From: Agathobaculum ammoniilyticum
GTDB lineage: Bacteria; Bacillota; Clostridia; Oscillospirales; Butyricicoccaceae
Direction of reading: 5' to 3'
DNA length: 64,000 nt
NCBI RefSeq assembly: GCF_025567315.1
Contig: NZ_JAOQJE010000014.1
Span: 1-64,000, forward strand
In this document: piece by piece, positions 17,896 to 26,005 of the stretch
How the letters are laid out: every line of letters begins with the position of its first letter
Numbering within the stretch: position 1 is the first letter of the stretch
Notes under the pieces: generated by a model
Told to the model about the DNA's origin: nothing
Seen by the model: the letters and a program-made list of their open reading frames with translations, nothing else
Database searches by the model: none
Translations under genes and position numbers: made by a program

Positions 17896-18177
17896 TCAAA
17901 GCTTATCAACAAACTGCTTTGCCTGCACCAAATTCATCCCTGTCTGCTCCCGCAGGTGTTTGACCGCCTGCACCGGCTGACCGCTTTTCTTGAGTCGTTT
18001 CAGTTCATTTTGTAATTTTTCACTGATATAATCCGATTTGTATTCTACATGTCCGGTAACATCCGCCAAGCTGTCCAGTCGCTCTTTCAGCCTGTAGACC
18101 TGCTGCTGCAAAGTCTGCTGCCGCAGGTATAGCGCCAAAAGCAGTACGGTCAGCATGGAGATCAAAAGATATGCCAT
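17896..18177 (-). CDS. Small membrane-anchored protein with an L7/L12 C-terminal-like helix pair
   Basis: A 93-residue protein encoded against the cassette. Residues 1-19 are a membrane segment (YLLISMLTVLLLALYL), then a coiled-coil-like helix (RQQTLQQQVYRLKERLDSL), then a C-terminal module VKHLREQTGMNLVQAKQFVDKL that resembles the end of ribosomal L7/L12 (I-K-x-V-R-x-x-T-G-L-x-L-x-x-A-K). ATG 18177 is preferred over 18204 because AAAGG precedes it while the earlier ATG follows the -10 too closely. It has its own promoter and terminator, like a phage moron. Function unknown. Confidence 0.65.
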   Translation of the reverse strand: MAYLLISMLTVLLLALYLRQQTLQQQVYRLKERLDSLADVTGHVEYKSDYISEKLQNELKRLKKSGQPVQAVKHLREQTGMNLVQAKQFVDKL

Positions 18178-18214
18178 ATTACCTTTACCCCCATCTATCT
18201 TCATATTATTTTAT

Positions 18215-18223
18215 ATTATAGCA
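18215..18223 (-). promoter_or_regulatory. Extended -10 promoter of the small membrane gene
   Basis: Minus-strand TGCTATAAT lies 38 bases before the ATG at 18177. No convincing -35 is seen, as expected for an extended -10 site. Confidence 0.55.
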
Positions 18224-18326
18224 TCGGGGCCAGTGGCAAGTTTAAACAGCATGTAAATAATCTTCAGATCGGGGCATCCGCCTTTGTGCCAGGCTGGGAG
18301 CCATATATTGCAAAAGGAGGAATCTC

Positions 18327-18695
18327 ATGACCGGAACCGAATGCTTCCGTGCGGCGCTGAACTTGCTTTCCGAAACGCCGGACAGCGGCGCGTATTACGA
18401 ACCGTTCGCGCTAGGCGCGCTCAACCAGTTGCTCGTCAACAGCCTGCGCGAGATCAACGCGGAGCGGGTATTCTGCGCCGAGCAGCCGCACGCCGCGCCG
18501 CCGCGCATGGACGCGTTGGACGAGGATATCCCCACAGGCGACTGGCTCGCGCGCGAGTGCTTCCCCTATGGGCTGGCGGCTCTGCTCGTGGCCGACGACG
18601 ACAAGGCCAAATTCAACTGGGCGGCCGCGGAATACGCTGACCGCCTGCTGCGCCACTGTCCGGCGCAGTTCACCGGCATACAGGAGATGGTCTGA
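18327..18695 (+). CDS. Head-tail connector-like virion protein
   Basis: A 122-residue, probably all-helical protein (TECFRAALNLLSE, ALNQLLVNSLREINAERVF, YGLAALLVADDDKAKFNWAA, YADRLLRHCPAQF) with AAAGGAGG before the ATG. Its length, helical content and place after the capsid fit an adaptor or head-completion protein that docks under the portal. No sequence motif proves this. Its stop overlaps the next start (TGATG), so the two are translationally coupled. It is separated from the capsid gene by the antisense membrane gene. Confidence 0.5.
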   Translation: MTGTECFRAALNLLSETPDSGAYYEPFALGALNQLLVNSLREINAERVFCAEQPHAAPPRMDALDEDIPTGDWLARECFPYGLAALLVADDDKAKFNWAAAEYADRLLRHCPAQFTGIQEMV

Positions 18696-20515
18696 TGCGC
18701 GCTTACCAGTTTCCTTATCCCGAGACCGAGCGCGAAACCGTGGTCAGCCGTTTCGGCGGCGCGGACTTTCGCACGCACCCCACCAAGGTATCCCTGTCCC
18801 GCTCGCCCGACCTGCAGAACCTGATCTGCGACCAGAACGATTTCCTGGTCAAGCGCACTGGCTGGAAAACCCAGCAAAACTACAACGCGCCTCTTTTCGG
18901 CCTGTTCCCCCTGCCCGACGGATCCGGCCTGGCCGTGCATGCGGGTACCAAGCTGTACGCCCGTCCCGCCACGGGTACGCAGGCCGAGCTGTGCACGGAC
19001 ATGAACGAGGCGTTCTCGCAATCGTTCGTGATGAACGGCGTATTATACTTACTTGATGGACAGACCTACCGCGCGGTGCGCAAAAACAGCGCCGGAACCG
19101 CGTGGGAGGCTGTCAAGGTACAAGACGTCGCCTATGTTCCGACCACCACGATCTCCGCGCAGCCGACCGGCGGCGGCACCAGCTATGAGGCAGTTAACTT
19201 GCTCACCCCCAAACGCATCAACACCTTCATTGGCAACGGCTCGGCGACCCAGTTCCAGGTGGACGCAAAAAATCTGGACGACACCGAGGTAACCGCAGCG
19301 GTAAACGGCGCATCCGTGACCGTGTCCTCGGTCAACCGCACGACCGGCCTGATCACATTGGCCAGCGCGCCCGCAAACGCCAACGGGCTGGCCAACGTAT
19401 CCATCACGTTCTCCAAAACCGTGACCGGCTATGCGGATAAAATCAACCAGTGCCGGTTTGCCGGACTGTACGGCGGTAAAAACGATACGCGCGCGTTCGT
19501 TGCCGGCAATCCGGACGAGCCGGACTGTGATTGGCAGAGCGGGCTGTATGATCCCACCTATTTCCCCGATACCGGCTACACCCGCATGGGGACGGACGCG
19601 TCCGCGATTGTAGGCTATCTCAAGCAGTATGAGAGCCAGCTCGTCATCAAGTCCGGCGGCGCGCAGGAGGCGACCAGCTATCTGCGCTCCTACTTGATGG
19701 CGGACGACGGGACGGCGCTTTATCCGCTCAAGCAGGGGGCGCAGGGCGCGGGCGCGACCGCGCCGCGCAGCTTCGCCACGCTGGGCGATCTGCCGCTGTT
19801 CCTGTCCGCACGCGGGGTGCAGGGCGCGTTCGGCACTGCGGTCGCGGAGCAGCGGACCATCCGCTCGGTATCGGACGCGATCGTACCCAAGCTGGAGACG
19901 GAAGCCGGATTGGAGAACGCCTGCGCGGCCGTGTTCGAAGGAAAATATTACCTTGCCGTGAATGGGCATATGTATATCGCAGACAGTACGCTGACCGAGG
20001 AGAACGGCGACCCCGCATGGTTTTACTGGACCGAGGTCCCCGCCCAATGCCTTGCCGTGCTGGACGGTCGGCTTTGGTTTGGCACCGCGGACGGCCGGCT
20101 GTGCCGCTTCGCCCGCGCCGACGAGGATGGCGCCTACTGTGACGATGACGCGGCGATCGACGCATACTGGCGCACGCCCACCTTGCCGCTCGCGGACTGG
20201 GGGCGGGTCAAAACCGTGCGCGATGTCATCCCGACGCTCATGCCCTACTCACGGTCGGGCGCGACCGTACAGTATGAAAACGAGAATGGCGCGCTGCTCG
20301 CGCTTTCGCGCAACATGGACCTGTTTTCGTTCAAAACGCTGGATTTTTCGCGGTTCTCGTTCCGCTGCATCCCTGGCGCGGTCAGCTACCGCACCCGCCG
20401 CCGGCAGCACCGCATGCCGCTGTTCGCGGTGCGCATCGGCAACGACCGGCCGGACGAGCCGTTCGGCCTGCTCGCGCTCACGATCCGCTGGACGCAGGGG
20501 CAGACCGTGATCTGA
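18695..20515 (+). CDS. Large tail-hub/nozzle-like virion protein
   Basis: A 606-residue, beta-rich protein without a signal peptide or membrane segments. It starts LVKRTGWKTQQNYNAPLFGLF and contains several repeated 'VLYLLDGQTYRAV', 'YYLAVNGHMYIAD', 'GRLWFGTADGRLCRF' units typical of beta-propeller or nozzle proteins, for example the T7 gp12 or P22 gp10 type. Residues ~170-235 form an inserted Ig-like or knot-like segment (FIGNGSATQFQVDA to VSITFSK). A central tail protein of a short-tailed virion is the best reading, based on size, repeats and order; I cannot confirm homology. The gene is intact. Confidence 0.5.
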   Translation: MRAYQFPYPETERETVVSRFGGADFRTHPTKVSLSRSPDLQNLICDQNDFLVKRTGWKTQQNYNAPLFGLFPLPDGSGLAVHAGTKLYARPATGTQAELCTDMNEAFSQSFVMNGVLYLLDGQTYRAVRKNSAGTAWEAVKVQDVAYVPTTTISAQPTGGGTSYEAVNLLTPKRINTFIGNGSATQFQVDAKNLDDTEVTAAVNGASVTVSSVNRTTGLITLASAPANANGLANVSITFSKTVTGYADKINQCRFAGLYGGKNDTRAFVAGNPDEPDCDWQSGLYDPTYFPDTGYTRMGTDASAIVGYLKQYESQLVIKSGGAQEATSYLRSYLMADDGTALYPLKQGAQGAGATAPRSFATLGDLPLFLSARGVQGAFGTAVAEQRTIRSVSDAIVPKLETEAGLENACAAVFEGKYYLAVNGHMYIADSTLTEENGDPAWFYWTEVPAQCLAVLDGRLWFGTADGRLCRFARADEDGAYCDDDAAIDAYWRTPTLPLADWGRVKTVRDVIPTLMPYSRSGATVQYENENGALLALSRNMDLFSFKTLDFSRFSFRCIPGAVSYRTRRRQHRMPLFAVRIGNDRPDEPFGLLALTIRWTQGQTVI

Positions 20516-20531
20516 GAAAGGAGGGAAACAT

Positions 20532-21479
20532 ATGGCGAAAAACTACAAAGAGGATTTTGACTACTCGGAGGCTATCGCAAATACACAGGACGCGGGCAAA
20601 CGTCAGGAGCTGCTCGCCGAACGCCAGAACAAGATTGATACGGAAGGGCTGGCGGGCAAGGTCGCATCCAACGAAGCGGTATCGACCTGGAACGGGAACT
20701 ACCGCCCCTATTCGGTTTCGTCCGGCAGCAGCGGAGGCGGGGGCGGCGCCTCTGCCGGCGCCAGCGCGCTCAACCGGCTTTATGAAGCCGCCGAACAGGC
20801 CCGACTGAAACGCTTTGAAGCCGCGCGCGAGCGCATCGCGCAGCAGCTTGAACGAAATCTGGCTTCGATCGAGAGCGACTATACGGCCGGCATGGCGCAG
20901 ACCGATATCAACGCGCGGCAATCCGTACTCTCCAACGAAGAAAAGCTGGCCGCGCTCGGCTTAAACATGGGCGCGCGGGGCTCCGCCGCTACTTCGGGTG
21001 CGGCCGAAACCAGCCGTATTTCGATCGACAACCAGTACCGCAGCGATCTCAACGCGCTGGGGCAGGCGCGTCTCAAGGCGCGCGCGGCCGCGCAGGACAG
21101 CGCCGCCGGGCAGGAAGCCGCGCTCGAAATCGACTACTATGCCGCTGCGGAAAGCGCCGCGCTCTCCCAGGCACAGGCGCAGCTCGCGCAGTTCAACGCG
21201 GATCGGGATTACAGCCTGTCGGTTGCCGGTCTGACCGGCTTTTTAAACGGCACCCCCACGCTGAACTGGCGCAATTACCAGCTCAGCGTGGACGACGCGG
21301 CGGACAGCGCACAGACGCAGGCCTTTGAGCAGGCGCTCAGCCGCTGGAAAACCAACGGCTATGTGCTGCAGCGCGACGCGGCGATCCTGGGTGTACCCGC
21401 GGGGACGCCGACCTCCGACGTAAGCTACCAAAACGCGAGCCTCGCCCTCCAGAAATGGAAAGCAGGCTATTGGTATTGA
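20532..21479 (+). CDS. Long helical (coiled-coil) virion protein
   Basis: A 315-residue protein with a Gly/Ser-rich stretch (residues ~62-80), then long Ala/Gln/Glu-rich helices (LYEAAEQARLKRFEAARERI, LSQAQAQLAQFNADRDY) and a C-terminal aromatic end. The composition resembles internal or DNA-ejection proteins of short-tailed phages, or a short tape-measure protein. It follows AAAGGAGG and is the last gene before a plus-strand terminator, so the cassette ends here with no tail fibre, holin or lysin. Function inferred from composition and position only. Confidence 0.45.
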   Translation: MAKNYKEDFDYSEAIANTQDAGKRQELLAERQNKIDTEGLAGKVASNEAVSTWNGNYRPYSVSSGSSGGGGGASAGASALNRLYEAAEQARLKRFEAARERIAQQLERNLASIESDYTAGMAQTDINARQSVLSNEEKLAALGLNMGARGSAATSGAAETSRISIDNQYRSDLNALGQARLKARAAAQDSAAGQEAALEIDYYAAAESAALSQAQAQLAQFNADRDYSLSVAGLTGFLNGTPTLNWRNYQLSVDDAADSAQTQAFEQALSRWKTNGYVLQRDAAILGVPAGTPTSDVSYQNASLALQKWKAGYWY

Positions 21480-21488
21480 TATCCAGTA

Positions 21489-21524
21489 AAAAAGCCGCAC
21501 CCTTTGCCAAGGGCGCGGCTTTTT
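21489..21524 (+). terminator. Terminator closing the phage-like cassette
   Basis: Stem aaaaagccgc-ccc / ggg-gcggcttttt with one internal mismatch and an 8-base loop, ending in five T; 9 bases past the last cassette stop. Confidence 0.8.
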
Positions 21525-21775
21525 AGGAATGAAGAAGTGCGCGAATTTATGGATTGGACAAACCGACAGTCCTGCTGCCGCTGCCAATTGATTAGATTAT
21601 CAAATTTTTACTGTGAATATGATAACACATTCCTCCACGCTCGTCAACCGTTTTGGTTTACAAATACTTGAAAAATTTCTTATATGTTGCCAATTTTCCG
21701 TATTTTCTGTAATTTACTGGAAAATTATAGTGTCTTTCTTCTTATAGGGAGAAGAAACCGTTCCATATAAAAATA
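21525..21775. other. Gene-free AT-rich spacer between the cassette and eno
   Basis: This stretch is clearly more AT-rich than its surroundings and contains no supported reading frame, tRNA or obvious direct repeat matching the left flank (12678-12864). It is where a right attachment site would be expected, but I see none. Confidence 0.5.
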
Positions 21776-21808
21776 AGCAGGCCGTCCGCTTGTTGCGGAC
21801 GGCCTGCT
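21776..21808 (-). terminator. Terminator of the glycolytic operon
   Basis: Perfect 14-bp stem (21776-21789 with 21795-21808) around a 5-base loop, 13 bases past the eno stop, followed on the minus strand by TATTTTTAT. Confidence 0.8.
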
Positions 21809-21820
21809 ATTAAGCCATTC

Positions 21821-23140
21821 TTACTTGTTCTTCAAGTTGAAGAAAGCATCCTTGCCCAGGTACTGCGCGACATCCTCGCCCAGCTCCTCTTCGATACGGA
21901 GCAGCTGGTTGTACTTGGCAACACGGTCGGTGCGGCTCGGCGCGCCGGTCTTGATCTGACCCGCGTTGAGCGCCACAGCGATGTCCGCGATGGTCGCGTC
22001 CTCGGTCTCGCCCGAACGGTGGGAAACAACGGCGGTGTAGCCCGCGCGGTTCGCCATCTGGATGGCGTCCAGGGTTTCGGTCAGGGAGCCGATCTGGTTG
22101 ACCTTGATGAGGATGGAGTTGGCAACGCCCATGTCGATGCCCTTCTTGAGACGGGTGGTATTGGTTACAAACAGGTCGTCGCCGACAAGTTGGATCTTAT
22201 CGCCCAGCGCCTTGGTCAGCATCTCCCAGCCTTCCCAGTCCTCTTCGGCCATACCGTCCTCAAGGGAGATGATCGGGTATTTCTCCGCGAAGTTCTTCCA
22301 CATCTTAACGAGCTGCTGCTGGGTCATCTTCTTACCGGACTTCGGCTGGATATAGCACTTCTCCTCGTCGTTCCACCACTCGGAGGAAGCCGCGTCGATC
22401 GCGATCATGAAGTCCTCGCCCGGCTTGTAGCCAGCCTCTTCGATCGCCTTGACGATCACCTTGAGCGCGTCCTCGTCCTTCTTCAGGTTGGGCGCATAGC
22501 CGCCCTCGTCGCCTACGCCCGCAGCCGGAGTGCCGTTCTCCTTGAGGGTGCTCTTGAGCTGATGGAACACCTCAGCGCAGCGGCGCAGCGCCTCGCGGAA
22601 AGAGGGAGCGGAAACCGGCATAATCATGAATTCCTGGATCTCAACGTTGTTGGTCGCATGCGCGCCGCCGTTAAGAATGTTCATCATGGGCATCGGCAGG
22701 GTCTTGGCGTTGCAGCCGCCGATGTAGTTGTACAGCGGCAGGGAAAGCGCCTCGGCCGCCGCCTTGGCAACCGCCATGGAAACGCCCAGAATCGCGTTGG
22801 CGCCGAACTTGGTCTTGTTCGGGGTGCCGTCCGCCTCGATCATGGCCTTGTCGATGGCCTGCTGGTCGAGCGCATTCATGCCGATGATGGTTTCCGCGAT
22901 CTCGCCGTTGACAGCGTCAACCGCCTTGAGGACGCCCTTGCCGTTATAGCGGGACTTGTCGCCGTCGCGCAGCTCGCAAGCCTCGAAGATGCCGGTGGAA
23001 GCGCCGGACGGAACGGCCGCGCGGCCCATATAGGCACCGGTGTCGCCCTCAACATAAACCTCGACCTCAACGGTCGGATTGCCGCGGGAGTCCATTACCT
23101 CACGGCCAAGCACATCAACGATTTCAATGTAGCCTTTCAT
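21821..23140 (-). CDS. eno: Enolase
   Basis: A 439-residue enzyme converting 2-phosphoglycerate to PEP. It has the N-terminal REVMDSRGNPTVEVEV start, the GASTGIFEACELRDGD loop, the metal ligand Asp/Glu/Asp set (IAIDAASSEWW, SLEDGMAEEDW, VGDDLFVTN), the catalytic Lys in LIKVNQIG, and the SHRSGETEDATIADIAVAL signature. The ATG follows AAGGAG. It is the last gene of pgk-tpiA-gpmI-eno, 42 bases after gpmI. PPDK elsewhere in the window would use its product. Full length, no anomalies. Confidence 0.98.
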   Translation of the reverse strand: MKGYIEIVDVLGREVMDSRGNPTVEVEVYVEGDTGAYMGRAAVPSGASTGIFEACELRDGDKSRYNGKGVLKAVDAVNGEIAETIIGMNALDQQAIDKAMIEADGTPNKTKFGANAILGVSMAVAKAAAEALSLPLYNYIGGCNAKTLPMPMMNILNGGAHATNNVEIQEFMIMPVSAPSFREALRRCAEVFHQLKSTLKENGTPAAGVGDEGGYAPNLKKDEDALKVIVKAIEEAGYKPGEDFMIAIDAASSEWWNDEEKCYIQPKSGKKMTQQQLVKMWKNFAEKYPIISLEDGMAEEDWEGWEMLTKALGDKIQLVGDDLFVTNTTRLKKGIDMGVANSILIKVNQIGSLTETLDAIQMANRAGYTAVVSHRSGETEDATIADIAVALNAGQIKTGAPSRTDRVAKYNQLLRIEEELGEDVAQYLGKDAFFNLKNK

Positions 23141-23182
23141 AATTCATTCTCCTTTTTATATCAATTTTGGGGATACGCAGAT

Positions 23183-24895
23183 TTATTTGGCGATCAGGCT
23201 GTGGCCGGTCATTTCTTCCGGCTGCTTGAGCCCCATCATTTCGAGCAGGGTGGGCGCAAGGTCAGCCAGCACGCCGCCCTCCATCAGCTTGCCCGCATGG
23301 CCGATCATCACGAGCGGCACCGGATTGGTGGAATGCGCGGTGAACGGGGTCGTACCGTCCGCGTCGAGCATCTGATCCACGTTGCCGTGGTCGGCCGTGA
23401 TCAGGCACTGGCCGCCCATCTGCTGGATCGCGGCGACAACCTTGCCCACGCCGTCGTCCGTCGCCTCGACCGCCTTGACCGCAGCCTCGAACACGCCGGT
23501 ATGGCCGACCATGTCGCAGTTGGCAAAGTTCAGGACGATCATATCATACTTGCCGGACAGGATGCGCTTTACGCACTCCTCGGTTACGGCAGGCTCGCTC
23601 ATTTCCGGCTGGAGGTCATAGGTCGCAACCTTGGGGGACGGGATAAGCGCGCGGTCCTCGCCCGCATATTCCTTTTCCACGCCGCCGTTGAAGAAGAACG
23701 TGACATGCGCATACTTCTCGGTTTCGGCGATGCGCAACTGGGTCAGGCCCAAGTCGGAGATATATTCGCCGAAGGTATTCTTGAGGCTCTGCGGCTTGAA
23801 CGCCACCTCAACGCCTACGATCGTCGCGTCATACTGCGTCATGCAGACGTAGTGAATGTTGCGGCGGTGGCGCGGGAAGCCCTGGAACTCATGATCCACA
23901 AACGCACGGGTGATCTCACGCGCGCGATCGGGACGGAAGTTGGCAAAGATAATCGCGTCGTCGTCTCGGACGGTCGCGCCCTCGGTTACGATGACCGGAA
24001 CCACGAACTCGTCGGTCACGCCCGCATCATAGGAAGCCTGCATGGCTTCGTGCGCGGAGGCTGCATGCTCTCCGACGCCCTCGGCAATGGCGCTATAGGC
24101 TTTCTCGACACGCTCCCAGCGGTTGTCGCGATCCATCGCATAATAGCGGCCGGAAATCGTAGCAATACAGCCGACCTCAACCGCGTCGATCTTCGCCTGC
24201 AGACGGTCGATATATTCGATACCGGACTGCGGGGGCGTGTCGCGGCCGTCCATGAAGCAATGGAAGCACACCTTGCGCAGACCGTTGCGGCGCGCCAGCT
24301 CGAGCAGCGCGAACATATGGTCAATATGCGAGTGTACGCCGCCATCGGACAGCAGGCCGAAAATATGCAGGGTGGAATTAAACCACTTGCACTGGTTGAT
24401 TGCGCTCATGAGCGCTTCGTTGGTGAAAAAGTCGCCGTCCTGGATGGCCTTGGTGATGCGGGTCAGCTCCTGATAAACGATACGGCCCGCGCCGATGTTG
24501 GTGTGGCCGACCTCGGAGTTGCCCATCTGCCCGTCCGGCAGGCCGACGTCCAAGCCGGAGGCGCCGATATACGTCATCGGGTTTTCTGCAAAGATCTTGT
24601 CCAAGTTGGGGGTGTTCGCAGCCTCGATCGCGTTACCGCTCTTTTCGTCGCGGTGGCCAAAACCATCCATGATAATCAGCGCGGTCGGCTTTTTCGGGCC
24701 GGAGGCTTTCTTTGCTGCCGTTTTGCGGGCCGCGGGCTTCTTAGCCGCCGGTTTTTTTGCCGGGGTCTTCTTCTCCGCAGCGGCTGCGGTTGGCTTAGCG
24801 GCCGTCTTTCTCGCCGCCGGCTTTTTCGCTGCGGCCTTTTCCACGACAGGCGCCGTTTCCGCAGCCTCCTTGGCGGAGGAAACTTCTTTTTTCAT
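23183..24895 (-). CDS. gpmI: Cofactor-independent phosphoglycerate mutase with a histone H1-like N-terminal tail
   Basis: Interconverts 3- and 2-phosphoglycerate using two Mn ions and a phosphoserine. The core starts at TALIIMDGFGHRDEKSGNAI (about residue 70) and contains the catalytic Ser motif MGNSEVGHTNIGAGR, FCFMDGRDTPP, ANFRPDRAREITR and ITADHGN(V)D. The core is of normal length. Unusually, about 68 residues of Lys/Ala/Pro (KKPAARKTAA, KKTPAKKPAAKK) precede it. The extension is in frame, and AAAGGAG lies 8 bases before the ATG at 24895, so it is translated. Such tails are known from histone H1-like proteins and bind nucleic acid; why a glycolytic enzyme has one is unknown. Confidence 0.95.
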   Translation of the reverse strand: MKKEVSSAKEAAETAPVVEKAAAKKPAARKTAAKPTAAAAEKKTPAKKPAAKKPAARKTAAKKASGPKKPTALIIMDGFGHRDEKSGNAIEAANTPNLDKIFAENPMTYIGASGLDVGLPDGQMGNSEVGHTNIGAGRIVYQELTRITKAIQDGDFFTNEALMSAINQCKWFNSTLHIFGLLSDGGVHSHIDHMFALLELARRNGLRKVCFHCFMDGRDTPPQSGIEYIDRLQAKIDAVEVGCIATISGRYYAMDRDNRWERVEKAYSAIAEGVGEHAASAHEAMQASYDAGVTDEFVVPVIVTEGATVRDDDAIIFANFRPDRAREITRAFVDHEFQGFPRHRRNIHYVCMTQYDATIVGVEVAFKPQSLKNTFGEYISDLGLTQLRIAETEKYAHVTFFFNGGVEKEYAGEDRALIPSPKVATYDLQPEMSEPAVTEECVKRILSGKYDMIVLNFANCDMVGHTGVFEAAVKAVEATDDGVGKVVAAIQQMGGQCLITADHGNVDQMLDADGTTPFTAHSTNPVPLVMIGHAGKLMEGGVLADLAPTLLEMMGLKQPEEMTGHSLIAK

Positions 24896-25010
24896 AGCTA
24901 AAGCTCCTTTGGCAGAAGTGGGATGAAAGGGGACAACGATCGATATCGATGCCCCCCTCCGCGGTAACGGCGGGGGGGAAGCAGCCGCTTCCCACGCCGT
25001 ATTCCTTATC

Positions 25011-25781
25011 TTATTGATTGGCTGCTTCCACGATGGTCGCGAAATCAGCGCTCTTCAGGGAGGCGCCGCCGATCAGGCCGCCGTCAACGTCGGGCTGGGC
25101 CAGCAGCTCGGCCGCGTTCTTGGCGTTCATCGAGCCGCCGTACTGGATGGTGATGCCGCGGGCCGCCCGCGCGCCGTACTTCTCGCGCAGGCAGTCGCGG
25201 ATCGCGCCGCAGACCTCGCCCGCCTGCTCGGCGGTAGCGGTCTTACCGGTGCCGATCGCCCAGATCGGCTCGTAAGCGATGACAACCTTTTTGATATCCT
25301 CAACAGCAACGCCCTGCAGGGCGATCTTGATCTGCTTACGGATAACCTCCATGGTCACGTCCTGCTCGCGCTCAGTGAGCGACTCGCCGACGCACAGGAT
25401 CGGGCGCAGGCCGTTCTCCAGCGCGACGAGGACTTTCTTGTTGCAGGCTTCGTCGGTCTCGTTGAAGTACTGGCGGCGCTCGGAGTGCCCGATGATCACA
25501 TACTTCACGCCCAGCTCCTTGAGCATATCGGCAGAAATCTCGCCGGTGAACGCGCCGGACTTCTCAAAATGCATATTCTCCGCGCCAATGGCGATCTTGG
25601 AGCCCTTGGCAGCCTTTACTGCGACCTGAATATCGGTAAACGGCACGCAAAGAACCATCTCACACCACTTGGTCTTGGAAAGCAGCGGCTTCATCTCCTC
25701 GATAAGCGCCTTGGCTTCCGCCGGCGTCTTGTTCATTTTCCAGTTGCCGGCAATGATGGTCTTACGGTATCTGCGATTCAT
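25011..25781 (-). CDS. tpiA: Triosephosphate isomerase
   Basis: A 256-residue TIM barrel interconverting dihydroxyacetone phosphate and glyceraldehyde-3-phosphate. Visible are AGNWKMN (catalytic Asn/Lys), IGHSERR (catalytic His), AYEPIWAIGTGKTAT (catalytic Glu and flexible loop 6) and the phosphate-binding IQYGGSMNAKN and GGLIGGASL. The ATG at 25781 follows AAGGGG. It is the second gene of the glycolytic operon, separated from pgk by a 224-base spacer with only a weak hairpin and from gpmI by 115 bases. Confidence 0.98.
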   Translation of the reverse strand: MNRRYRKTIIAGNWKMNKTPAEAKALIEEMKPLLSKTKWCEMVLCVPFTDIQVAVKAAKGSKIAIGAENMHFEKSGAFTGEISADMLKELGVKYVIIGHSERRQYFNETDEACNKKVLVALENGLRPILCVGESLTEREQDVTMEVIRKQIKIALQGVAVEDIKKVVIAYEPIWAIGTGKTATAEQAGEVCGAIRDCLREKYGARAARGITIQYGGSMNAKNAAELLAQPDVDGGLIGGASLKSADFATIVEAANQ

Positions 25782-26005
25782 GTTGGTTTTACCCCTTTCA
25801 AATTTCGGACGGCGGATCCGTCCTGATCGGTTATGTATTTATACGGGGCATCGCGCGAACGCCCCGGTATAAGCACATTTCCGCACCGCACACATCCCAT
25901 GCGCAGCGCGCATTTTCCACAGGAAAGCGCCGGCCCGCGGCGCCCTCCGCAAAAACCCGCGGCAGGCGCGTGGGTTTTCACATTACCCCTTTCGGCTGAG
26001 GGAGC

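Noticed and set aside
12678..21820. Attachment sites or a tRNA target flanking the phage-like cassette
   Set aside because: I compared the AT-rich flanks by eye and found no convincing direct repeat and no tRNA gene.
24690..24895. The gpmI tail as a frameshift artefact or a mis-chosen start
   Set aside because: The tail is in frame, has H1-like composition, and the distal ATG has AAAGGAG at good spacing; no closer start with a ribosome binding site was seen.
25952..25979. Terminator between pgk and tpiA
   Set aside because: The stem aaaaccc/gggtttt is interrupted by an unpaired GC stretch and lacks a clear T run; the two genes are probably one operon.
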